The notes under the pieces: generated by a model | The model's input: the letters and a program-made list of their open reading frames with translations, nothing else | The model's database searches: none | What the model was told of the DNA's origin: nothing | Source: Spirochaetaceae bacterium 4572_59 | Lineage (GTDB): Bacteria; Spirochaetota; Spirochaetia; DSM-2461 | Length of the DNA: 61,864 bases | NCBI GenBank assembly: GCA_002084805.1 | Contig: NBMC01000011.1 | Span: forward strand, 1-61,864 | Reading direction: 5' to 3' | Position numbers and translations under genes: made by a program | Shown: piece after piece, positions 37,721-45,278 of the stretch | Layout of the letters: each line of letters opens with the position of its first letter | Position numbering within the stretch: position 1 is the stretch's first letter

Positions 37721-38734
37721 ATGAAAAAACAATTAGTAATGGGAATTATCGGAGCTGGAAGAATTGGCCGGGTCCACGTAGAAAGTATCTGTACAAAAAT
37801 ACCGGGAGCCCGGGTTAAAACTCTGGCAGATCCCTTTATGAATGAAGAAACATCTCAATGGGCCGCATCCATGGGTGTGGGGAGCACAACAAAGGATTAC
37901 AAAGAAATCCTGAGTGACAGTGAAATCGATGCTGTTCTAATCTGTTCGCCCACGGATACTCATGCGCCAATTATTCGGGAAGCAGCTCTTGCTGGAAAAC
38001 ATATTTTCTGTGAGAAGCCTATCGATCTGGATATAGCGCGGATCAAAAAAACCCTGGAAATCGTCGAAAAAGCCGGAGTTAAATTCCAGATTGGATTTAA
38101 CCGTCGTTTTGATCACAACTTCAGAGCTATCCGCAACGCAGTTGAGGCCGGTAAAGTTGGTGAACCCCAAATTATTTCGGTGAAATCACGTGATCCTGAG
38201 CCCCCTTCAGCTGAATATGCCGCTGCCTCTGGAGGTATCTTTGTAGATATGACTATCCATGATTTTGATATGGTCCGTTATCTGAGCGGTAGTGAAGTTG
38301 AGGAAGTTTATGTACAGGGAGCCGTACTGGTAGATCCTGCCATCGGTGAAGCCGGAGATATTGATACCTGTATTATCTCTCTCAAGTTTGCCAGTGGTGC
38401 TATTGGTGTAATTGATAATTCCAGAAAAGCGGCTTATGGATATGATCAACGGGCGGAAGTATTCGGAAGCAAGGGATCTGTTGCAACAGCTAATGATAAT
38501 CCTTCCACTGCTGTCCTCAGTACCGCAGAAGGAATCAGTAGTGAAAAACCGTATTTTTTCTTTCTGGAACGCTATATGGAGTCTTTCACCCAGGAGATGA
38601 GAGAGTTTATTGCAGCTGTTCAGGATGATACTGAAACACCACTTGGTGGAATAGATGCTCTCAGGCCGGTTCAGATTGCTATGGCTGCCGGGGAATCTCT
38701 GAAAACAGGAAAACCCGTAAAAGTTCAGTATTAA
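37721..38734 (+). CDS. iolG: myo-Inositol 2-dehydrogenase
   Basis: A 337-residue NAD-dependent dehydrogenase, closer to classical IolG than the copy at 31839. It shows MGIIGAGRIGRVHVE (NAD motif), ICSPTDTHAP, FCEKPIDLD (EKP Lys) and GGIFVDMTIHDFDMVRY with the catalytic Asp and His. It is last in the iolBDEG operon, 42 bases after iolE, and is followed by a strong terminator. It catalyses the first step, myo-inositol to 2-keto-myo-inositol. Confidence 0.94.
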   Translation: MKKQLVMGIIGAGRIGRVHVESICTKIPGARVKTLADPFMNEETSQWAASMGVGSTTKDYKEILSDSEIDAVLICSPTDTHAPIIREAALAGKHIFCEKPIDLDIARIKKTLEIVEKAGVKFQIGFNRRFDHNFRAIRNAVEAGKVGEPQIISVKSRDPEPPSAEYAAASGGIFVDMTIHDFDMVRYLSGSEVEEVYVQGAVLVDPAIGEAGDIDTCIISLKFASGAIGVIDNSRKAAYGYDQRAEVFGSKGSVATANDNPSTAVLSTAEGISSEKPYFFFLERYMESFTQEMREFIAAVQDDTETPLGGIDALRPVQIAMAAGESLKTGKPVKVQY

Positions 38735-38755
38735 GTATCTGAATAGGAATTAATT

Positions 38756-38795
38756 AAACATGCCCCCGGTGACGGGGGTATGTTTAGTCATTTTT
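38756..38795 (+). terminator. Terminator of iolBDEG
   Basis: A 13-bp stem AAACATGCCCCCG (38756-38768) / CGGGGGTATGTTT (38773-38785) with one G-U pair and a 4-base GTGA loop, followed by TTTTT a few bases on. It lies 21 bases past the iolG stop. Confidence 0.85.
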
Positions 38796-38815
38796 CAGGT
38801 TAGAACAATAAAAGA

Positions 38816-39446
38816 TACTTCATGGAATCTAGCTTTAAATGAAGCGGTCAGAGCCTTTAATTCAGACTGGAGGTTCCGTTTGTGGACAACATCCCACGGG
38901 GCTTGTATGTTCCGGTCTCACAGACTACAGCCGCAGAAGAAAAAGTACGTTTAAACCTGTCTGTCTGCATACTATCATAGATGATTGTCTTGGTATTCTT
39001 GAGAACTCAATCGATAAGAAAATCCCTATTATTCTATTTTCGGCAGTGGTGAAATCAATGTCACAAGCAGAAACATTCATTATGATGAGTCTTTTACCGT
39101 TTTTTTTGCCTTGAATGTAAACGCGGGGGAGTACTGCGAACTGGAAGTCCGCGATACAGGTTGTGGAATTACAGAGAAGGATCTCCATAAAATATTTGAG
39201 CCATTCTATACAAGTAAAAAAGCAGGTGAAGGAACAGGGCTGGAGCTGTCAACGGTTTACACTGTGGATGGGAGAGAGACATTTCTCAAACTAAGGGAAA
39301 TTGATCCAGACTGCAAGGTGATTCTGTCATCAGGCTATACTAAGGATAAGAGTATAGACGAACTATTGGGTAACAATCTGAATGGTTTTATTAGCAAACC
39401 CTATAGTCTTTCCCAACTAAGCCATATTCTGCGATCAGTAAATTAA
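38816..39446 (+). pseudogene. Remnant of a hybrid histidine kinase
   Basis: Pieces of one sensor kinase gene lie in order but in different frames. They are a DHp-side stretch (LTDYSRRRKSTFKPVCLH, then LENSIDKKIPI, about 38920-39030), then GSGEINVTSRNIHYDESFT and the ATPase-domain core EVRDTGCGITEKDLHKIFEP with GEGTGLELSTVY (to about 39265), which is joined directly to the end of a receiver domain (KVILSSGYTKDKSIDELLG, GFISKPYSLSQL) ending at 39446. The N-box region and the first two thirds of the receiver are missing, and no sensor part is left. The gene has decayed by several deletions. Confidence 0.8.
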
Positions 39447-40087
39447 AAATACACTTTCCCATAGCGGTTTTTATATTCAGCTAGAAACTGATGATACAAA
39501 TTTTTCCATGTATCCAGTTGGAAGCTTGCCTTTTGGGGACTCATAATCCGGCAGATGGAGACGGGTGATTCGTGATTCCGGAAATTCCAGGTCTTCATCA
39601 GATTCTTTCCGGAAGAGAAATTCTCTCCTGCTGATCCGCCCATGGTGGGAATATTATCAAATACCTCATGGCTGAATATCACAATAATTTCGGGTTCTAG
39701 GGAAAGAATGACATGTTTGAATATTTCCTGAGACTGTTTCCACATTTGACGGGAGGGTATCGCGTAGGGTTCATCCAGTATCCCCTGCAGGAATTGGTGG
39801 TAGGCAACACTGTTCCAGAATTTTTTGAGGTCCAAGCTGATTTTCCCGCCGAAGTTTTTTTTCCAATGCTGTTTGTCCGAAATAATCAATTCTGCCGCAT
39901 TGAAGAAGGGATCTTCTTTTCCAGTCTTAATAAGGGTCTTTATATAATCGGGAATGGTATGGTTTTCATAGTGTGCATCATAGTAGCATCTACCAATAAT
40001 CAATATGCGAGTGGATTCTTTTGCTCCGTATGCACTGCCTACCCAGGGAGGGTAGTTGACAGATTCTTTAAACGTGTATTGTCCCAT
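39443..40087 (-). CDS. Conserved hypothetical protein, possibly uracil-DNA-glycosylase-like fold
   Basis: A 214-residue soluble protein. The order of blocks ILIIGRCYYDAHYE, then FWNSVAYHQFLQG, then EPEIIVIFSHEVFDNIP and a C-terminal DTWKNLYHQFLAEY resembles unannotated members of the uracil-DNA-glycosylase-like superfamily, where the first block holds the GE-x-PG-like loop. The match is weak and no catalytic residues can be assigned. Its last codons overlap the kinase remnant by 4 bases. It stands alone, and its function is unknown. Confidence 0.7.
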   Translation of the reverse strand: MGQYTFKESVNYPPWVGSAYGAKESTRILIIGRCYYDAHYENHTIPDYIKTLIKTGKEDPFFNAAELIISDKQHWKKNFGGKISLDLKKFWNSVAYHQFLQGILDEPYAIPSRQMWKQSQEIFKHVILSLEPEIIVIFSHEVFDNIPTMGGSAGENFSSGKNLMKTWNFRNHESPVSICRIMSPQKASFQLDTWKNLYHQFLAEYKNRYGKVYF

Positions 40088-40258
40088 CTACTTTCACTCC
40101 TGTGTAGTAAATTCTAATGCTGTATAGGCATATGTCAACTATTTTCTTTTTCATACTATAATTGATTACCCGCTGTATGATCACTTGAGCAGGATAAGGA
40201 AATCTTTCATAGACGTTTAATTGTTCTATGGCTATATTGTATTCATGGAGGCTTAATT

Positions 40259-40870
40259 GTGACAAAAGGAATTAAAACAGGACTGATTGTCCTGATTGGA
40301 ATAATAATACTAGGGATGATGGGATGTTCCTCTCTTTCTCGTACTTATAATAATATGGTAAGCATGGAAGAAGCTGTTACGGCTAACTGGAGTCAGGTTG
40401 AAAATGTTTATCAGAGACGTATGGATCTAATTCCCAATCTGGTGGCAACTGTTAAGGGCTATGCCTCTCATGAACAGGAGACTTTTACGCAAATTGCCGA
40501 TGCCCGTTCCAAGGCCGGCGGTACCATGCAGATTTCCGATGAGGTTTTGAATAACCCAGAGAGTTTTCAGCGTTTCCAGCAGGCTCAGGGGGAACTGGGA
40601 ACTGCTTTGCAGAGGTTGATGGTGGTTTCCGAAAACTATCCGGAGCTTAAGGCGAACCAGAACTTTCTGGCATTGCAGGATCAGCTGGAAGGCACAGAAA
40701 ATCGTATTAGCGTGGAGCGTAAGCGCTTTAACGATACGGTCAGAGTCTACAATACCTATATCAAACAGTTTCCCCGAATTTTTATAGCCAATATGGCCGG
40801 ATTTGACGAGAAAAACTACTTTCAGGCAGCAGAAGGATCTTCAATAGCACCTTCTGTATCCTTCGAATAA
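40259..40870 (+). CDS. lemA: LemA-family membrane protein
   Basis: A 203-residue protein with one N-terminal membrane helix (IVLIGIIILGMMGCSS) and the LemA helical domain: YNNMVSMEEAVTANWSQVENVYQRR (in pieces), DLIPNLVATVKGYASHE, LMVVSENYPELKANQNFLALQDQLEGTENRI in pieces and the end part YNTYIKQFPRIFIANMAGF. The Cys in MMGCSS may be lipidated. GTG 40259 follows GGAGG by 7 bases. The gene heads a LemA-TPM-TPM cluster, a common arrangement of unclear cellular role. Confidence 0.93.
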   Translation: MTKGIKTGLIVLIGIIILGMMGCSSLSRTYNNMVSMEEAVTANWSQVENVYQRRMDLIPNLVATVKGYASHEQETFTQIADARSKAGGTMQISDEVLNNPESFQRFQQAQGELGTALQRLMVVSENYPELKANQNFLALQDQLEGTENRISVERKRFNDTVRVYNTYIKQFPRIFIANMAGFDEKNYFQAAEGSSIAPSVSFE

Positions 40871-40880
40871 GGAGAGTTGT

Positions 40881-41555
40881 ATGGCGAAAACCTTTATTAA
40901 TGAAAAGGAACAGGAGAGAATCTCTGTTGCGGTAAAAGAGGCTGAAAAATCAACATCAGGTGAAATCGCAACGGCTCTGATCGGGGAGAGTTCCGATTAT
41001 GCCCTGTACGAACTGGTCTTCTCTCTCTGCATAGGGTTTGTATATTTTTCCAGTCTTTTGTTTTTCTATCCCTCTGTTTCCGTATGGCTGGGAAATCTGT
41101 TCTGGGATGCTCCTGAATGGTATGTAACAGCTTTTTACGGAATTTCAACAGTTCTTGTTGTTGGTCTGGTTTATTTTTTCAGTAATATGTCCTTTGTTGA
41201 TAGGCTTATTATACCCCGGAAGGTTCTGAGGGAAAAAGTCCGTAATCGTGCTCTGCGTTACTTTACGGAATCCGGTGTTTATTCTACCCGGGATCATACG
41301 GGAATTCTGATTTTTGTCTCTCTTCTGGAAAAGAGGGTAGAGGTCCTGGCAGATCAGGGTATAAGTGAAAAAATACCCCAAAACGAGTGGAATGAACTGG
41401 TTGCAGCTCTTTCCCGGGCTATGAGGGACGGACAATTGGCCGGTGGACTCTGTGCGGCTGTAGAAAGCTGTGGAAAAAAACTCTCAAAGCATTTTCCCAT
41501 TAAGAGCGATGACAGCAATGAGCTGTCCGACTCGGTGGATATTCTGGAGTCATGA
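40881..41555 (+). CDS. TPM-domain membrane protein
   Basis: A 224-residue protein with two central membrane helices (about 42-65 and 80-105) and a split TPM domain (AVKEAEKSTSGEIATALIG at the N-terminus, DHTGILIFVSLLEKRVEVLADQGI later). It belongs to the class that accompanies LemA and the YgcG-type protein. It starts 10 bases after lemA with AAGGAGAG and overlaps the next gene by 4 bases. Confidence 0.85.
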   Translation: MAKTFINEKEQERISVAVKEAEKSTSGEIATALIGESSDYALYELVFSLCIGFVYFSSLLFFYPSVSVWLGNLFWDAPEWYVTAFYGISTVLVVGLVYFFSNMSFVDRLIIPRKVLREKVRNRALRYFTESGVYSTRDHTGILIFVSLLEKRVEVLADQGISEKIPQNEWNELVAALSRAMRDGQLAGGLCAAVESCGKKLSKHFPIKSDDSNELSDSVDILES

Positions 41556-42340
41556 TGATGAAACATGTAAAACTGACAGTTATATTACTTGTTCTGCTAC
41601 CCTTCTCATTGACCGCATTGGATGTTCCTGCTTTAAAGGGTAGAGTCAATGATACGGCGGGTGTTCTGAGTTCTTCCCGTGAAAAAGAGCTTGACCAGTA
41701 TCTGCTGGCCCTGGAACAGTCTACGGGAGCACAGGTCGCCGTTTTAACCATCTCTTCTCTGGAGGGGAATGCCATTGAGGATTATTCCATTAGAGTGGTG
41801 GATGAGTGGAAACTGGGGCAGAGTGGAAAAGATAAGGGTGTTTTATTCCTTGTCAGTCTAAATGAAAGGAAGATCCGCCTGGAAGTCGGTTACGGTTTGG
41901 AAGGGTCGCTTACAGATGCGAAAAGCGGGTTTATTATCCGGAATCAGATTATTCCCTACTTCAGAGAAGGAGACTATGCTGCGGGTATTATGATGGGGAT
42001 TCAAGCCGTGGGGGGCGTGCTCAGCGGTTCTGAGGATATCTCTCCCCAGCAGTTGCAAAAGAGTTCCAGCTCTTCCCGCTCCACCCGTTCTCTTCCCCTT
42101 AACTTTATCATTATACTATTTGTTCTGCTCCTCAACTCCTTTGGTCGTATGGGGCGCCGGGGTGGCCGGGGTGGTTTGCTCCAAATGCTCTTCCTGGGGA
42201 GTCTGCTTAGCAGTACATCCCGTAACCGGGGTGGTTTTGGAGGAGGTGGGTTCTCCGGCGGTGGCGGTGGCTTCGGTGGAGGTGGATTCTCCGGCGGTGG
42301 CGGCGGCTTTGGTGGCGGTGGAGCTTCAGGAGGCTGGTAA
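41552..42340 (+). CDS. YgcG-like TPM-domain protein with Gly-rich tail
   Basis: A 262-residue exported protein. It has a signal peptide (LTVILLVLLPFSLTALD), a TPM domain at about 27-150 (GRVNDTAGVLSS, GAQVAVLTI, SLNERKIRLEVGYGLEGSLTD), one membrane helix (FIIILFVLLLNSFG) and a C-terminal tail made of GGGGFSGGGGGF repeats ending GGW. The TPM fold has been reported as phosphatase-like in plants, but here it is simply the partner of LemA. It overlaps the preceding gene by 4 bases (ATGA). Confidence 0.9.
   Translation: MMMKHVKLTVILLVLLPFSLTALDVPALKGRVNDTAGVLSSSREKELDQYLLALEQSTGAQVAVLTISSLEGNAIEDYSIRVVDEWKLGQSGKDKGVLFLVSLNERKIRLEVGYGLEGSLTDAKSGFIIRNQIIPYFREGDYAAGIMMGIQAVGGVLSGSEDISPQQLQKSSSSSRSTRSLPLNFIIILFVLLLNSFGRMGRRGGRGGLLQMLFLGSLLSSTSRNRGGFGGGGFSGGGGGFGGGGFSGGGGGFGGGGASGGW
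42242..42337 (+). repeat. 36-base tandem repeat coding for the Gly-rich tail
   Basis: Two 36-base units (42242-42277 and 42278-42313) differing at only a few bases, plus a partial third unit to 42337. Each encodes a GGGGFSGGGGGF-type dodecapeptide. The repeat is prone to length change by slippage. Confidence 0.75.
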
Positions 42341-42345
42341 GGCTT

Positions 42346-42798
42346 CTACCATCCATACTCACTATAGGAGATGCCCGCTCTGATATAGTTCAGGGCATCC
42401 CTGATATAGGGAATGGTTTTTTCTGGAAGATCTTCCAGAAAAAACCAGGATAAATCACTGCATTTTTCGGGTTCTCTGTTTTCCAGGGTTCCCTTCCAGC
42501 TCTCAACAGTAAAAAACACATCCATCCGGACGGAATCGTCTGAGTTTCTGTGCATCATATGGGAAACCTTGATCTTTTTCGGATCCAGTTCAAGACCTGC
42601 TTCTTCCCTGGCTTCTCTGACAGCAGCTTGGGTGAAGGATTCCCCCTTATCTGCATGACCGGCTATAAAGCTGTACCAGCCATCCATAAAACCTGTATTT
42701 TTCCGTTGTAGCAGCAGGACCTTAGCATCCTTAATAAGGACGAGGTATGAGGCAGGAATATTTGTATTTCTCTTTGGCAGTATGGTATTTGTACTCAT
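42346..42798 (-). CDS. Nudix hydrolase
   Basis: A 150-residue protein with a complete Nudix box (GHADKGESFTQAAVREAREEAGLEL), in which the REAREEAG core binds Mg. Such enzymes cleave nucleoside diphosphates linked to another group. The start overlaps the CHR transporter gene by 4 bases, so it is third in a chrA-chrA-nudix operon. The substrate is unknown. The small size and the SYLVLIKDAKVLLLQRKN start suit an MutT or NTP-cleaning role. Confidence 0.92.
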   Translation of the reverse strand: MSTNTILPKRNTNIPASYLVLIKDAKVLLLQRKNTGFMDGWYSFIAGHADKGESFTQAAVREAREEAGLELDPKKIKVSHMMHRNSDDSVRMDVFFTVESWKGTLENREPEKCSDLSWFFLEDLPEKTIPYIRDALNYIRAGISYSEYGW

Positions 42799-43355
42799 AA
42801 GAAAATCACACCCAGAATCGCACCGGCGACAATATAGAGGGCCGGATGTTTTTTGAAGTAAAGATAGCTTGTCAGGATAACAACAAATATTCCCAAACGG
42901 GCGGGATCAAAGAGCTCGGACAGAAGGCCGCTCTCTTTATAAAGATACCAGGGAAAGACAGCCACTAATAAAACATTGAAGGCTGCCGTGGCTATCAGCC
43001 CGGTGACGGCCGGCCGTAATCCCAGAAAGGCTGAGCGTACCAGGGGTTTTTCATTAAAGTGAAAGAAAAATTTTGCGACTAATAGGATGATAATTACAGA
43101 AGGGCATACCAGACCCGCTGTAGCAACAATACCACCGATCAGACCGACAGTTTCGAAACCCACATAGGTAGCCATATTGATTCCGATGGGCCCGGGAGTG
43201 GACTGGGATACCGCCACCATCTGGAAAAACTGTTCCAGAGTGAACCATCCGTGAGTCATGGCTGCATCCTGCAGTAGGGGGAGTGTTGCCAGACCGCCAC
43301 CGATTGTAAACAAACCGATTTTAAAAAACTCAAAGAAGAGGGCCGCAAGGCTCAT
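42795..43355 (-). CDS. Chromate-transporter family (short-chain CHR), second half
   Basis: A 186-residue membrane protein, one half of the two-gene CHR type. The family motif is FFKIGLFTIGGGLATLPLL, followed by VSQSTPGPIGINMATYVGF. It overlaps both its neighbours by 4 bases. Proteins of this family export chromate in some bacteria, but many short-chain pairs have unknown substrates and no chromium link is visible here. Confidence 0.9.
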   Translation of the reverse strand: MSLAALFFEFFKIGLFTIGGGLATLPLLQDAAMTHGWFTLEQFFQMVAVSQSTPGPIGINMATYVGFETVGLIGGIVATAGLVCPSVIIILLVAKFFFHFNEKPLVRSAFLGLRPAVTGLIATAAFNVLLVAVFPWYLYKESGLLSELFDPARLGIFVVILTSYLYFKKHPALYIVAGAILGVIFL

Positions 43356-43912
43356 CCTTTCATCCCCTTCCGGATAAAGTGCATCACAATTCCTGCCGTG
43401 ATAGAGAGTAGGACAATGGGGATGGGAGACCAGCCGGCGAATATGATGAGAGAAAAAGAGAGCAGACAGATTATCATCCCCGTTTTATCCAGAATTGATT
43501 TAACTCCGAACTTATAGACCGAGGTCAACAGTAGTACCGCTACGCTAATGTTGACACCCCTGAGGGCTTTCTGTACATAGATATTTTCACTGAAAGTTTT
43601 CAGAAAGGCTGCAATAAAGGTAATTATAATTAGTGAAGGGGTCACCATCCCTGCGGTTGCCGCTAGGGCTCCGGGAATTCCGGCTGTTCTGTATCCTACA
43701 AATGTCGCCGTATTGACAGCAATAATTCCCGGTGTGGACTGGCCTATGGCATAGAAGTCCAGCAGTTCCTCTTCACTGACCCACTTTCTGGTTTCGGCCA
43801 GCTCTCTCTGTAAAATAGGGAGCATGGCATAGCCCCCGCCAAAGGTTATGCCACCCATCTTGAAAAAAAGGAAGAAAAGTTCACTCAGACGGGGTTTTTT
43901 CTGTTTGTTCAT
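43352..43912 (-). CDS. Chromate-transporter family (short-chain CHR), first half
   Basis: A 186-residue homologue of the next gene, with the motif FFKMGGITFGGGYAMLPIL and IGQSTPGIIAVNTATFVGY. The two halves probably insert in opposite orientation and work as a heterodimer. It is first in a three-gene operon. The promoter must lie in the 147-base gap shared with the divergent GGDEF gene. Confidence 0.9.
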   Translation of the reverse strand: MNKQKKPRLSELFFLFFKMGGITFGGGYAMLPILQRELAETRKWVSEEELLDFYAIGQSTPGIIAVNTATFVGYRTAGIPGALAATAGMVTPSLIIITFIAAFLKTFSENIYVQKALRGVNISVAVLLLTSVYKFGVKSILDKTGMIICLLSFSLIIFAGWSPIPIVLLSITAGIVMHFIRKGMKG

Positions 43913-44059
43913 ACTGGTCCTGATTGCTTATTTTTATCAAGAATATCCGAACAGGACTTCTCTGTAAATGGATTGCTGTATTCTCTTTTTTTACAAATTT
44001 ATGTTATCTTAATGATATTTGTGAATTAACTGAGTTAATGACCGGCCTGAGGAGTGCTC

Positions 44060-45115
44060 ATGAATGATACAGATAATATTGAACAGATAAACGACTTGGT
44101 TAAGCTTTCTTTTTTTTCGGAAATAGGAAAGGCAATCAGTCGTGCAAAAACATTAAAACAGACTCTGGATGCCGTAATGGAACAGGTGGGAGTTATTTTT
44201 GCCCCCTCCTATTGGTCTCTTCTGCTGCGAAATCCTAAAACAGGAGATCTGAAATTTCATGTAGTTGTGGGAAGCGGTGTTGATAAACTTAAGGGTATAG
44301 TTATTCCTCGCGGGCAGGGTATCGCAGGCTGGATAAGCGAGAACGGGGATCCTCTGATTATTGAAGATGTCAGTAGAGACCCTCGCTTTTCTCCGGAGAT
44401 GGATAAGATAAACGGCTTTAAAACGGAATCTATCATCGGAGTCCCCCTGAAAAATGGGGAAAAAGTGTTCGGAGTCATAGAACTGATCAATAAGTTGGAT
44501 GGTAAGCCCTTTACTGCGTTTGAACTGAAGTTGTTAACAACCATTGCCGATTTTGCCGGAATAGCCATAGAAAAAGCCTACTATCTGAAAGCTCTCAAGA
44601 GAATTGCCACCTTAGATCAGCTCACAGGCTTATACAACCGGCGCTCTTTTATTCAGTATTATGAGAAGGAATCCGACCGCTGTAAAAGAACTGGTCACAG
44701 TTTCTCCCTTATGATGATAGACCTGGACGGATTTAAGAAAATAAATGATCAGTATGGTCATAATGAGGGAGATCTCACCCTTAAACGGGTTGCCATTCTT
44801 CTTTCTGAACAGCTGCGTGCCGCCGATTTTCTCTGTCGTTATGGCGGGGATGAATTTGCTGTCCTTCTACCGGAAACAAACCGTGAAGAGGCGGAAAATC
44901 TTAAAAAACGGCTGTTGGATCAGTTAGATGTTGATAACAGCCGTGAGAAAATTCAAATTGGCCTCAGTATCGGAATCCATGAGGCTGAAGGGAATGATTT
45001 TACAGAGGTTATGCATCAGGCCGATTCTGAAATGTATAGAGAAAAGAGCCATAAAACAGAAATGACCATTTCCGATATGCCCGAAAATATTCAGAATCTT
45101 ATGGATATGGAATAG
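44060..45115 (+). CDS. GAF-GGDEF diguanylate cyclase
   Basis: A 351-residue cytoplasmic protein with a GAF sensor domain (about 15-170, including GIVIPRGQGIAGWISENGDPL in pieces and GVPLKNGEKVFGVIELINK) and a GGDEF domain (from LDQLTGLYNRRSF). The active site is RYGGDEFAVLLPE, and RAAD five residues before GGDEF is an intact I-site for product inhibition. It should make cyclic di-GMP in response to a ligand of the GAF domain. ATG 44060 follows GAGGAG by 5 bases. A GTG at 44054 is less likely. Confidence 0.93.
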   Translation: MNDTDNIEQINDLVKLSFFSEIGKAISRAKTLKQTLDAVMEQVGVIFAPSYWSLLLRNPKTGDLKFHVVVGSGVDKLKGIVIPRGQGIAGWISENGDPLIIEDVSRDPRFSPEMDKINGFKTESIIGVPLKNGEKVFGVIELINKLDGKPFTAFELKLLTTIADFAGIAIEKAYYLKALKRIATLDQLTGLYNRRSFIQYYEKESDRCKRTGHSFSLMMIDLDGFKKINDQYGHNEGDLTLKRVAILLSEQLRAADFLCRYGGDEFAVLLPETNREEAENLKKRLLDQLDVDNSREKIQIGLSIGIHEAEGNDFTEVMHQADSEMYREKSHKTEMTISDMPENIQNLMDME

Positions 45116-45266
45116 ACGTTCTGCTGATCAGATAGTATCGGATGTGGGATCAAGGAGTTTTAGAGTCTGTCTGCAACGGCTTAGAGGACTGCAGTATCCC
45201 CTTGTAAAGGAAATGACCCTCAGTATTTCTCTTGTTTTTTTTGTGTAACTTTTAAGAATCTCCCCC

Positions 45267-45272
45267 TATAAT
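45267..45272 (+). promoter_or_regulatory. -10 box placed for a possible leaderless transcript
   Basis: A perfect TATAAT whose last base is 7 bases before the A of ATG 45279. Transcription would start at or next to the start codon. The -35 region (TTGTGT at 45241, 20-base spacer) is weak. No Shine-Dalgarno sequence lies before the ATG. Confidence 0.45.
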
Positions 45273-45278
45273 TGGTAT

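Noticed and set aside
42242..42337. Tandem repeat resembling a small repeat array
   Set aside because: It codes in frame for the Gly-rich tail of a YgcG-like protein and has no unique spacers, so it is not a CRISPR array.
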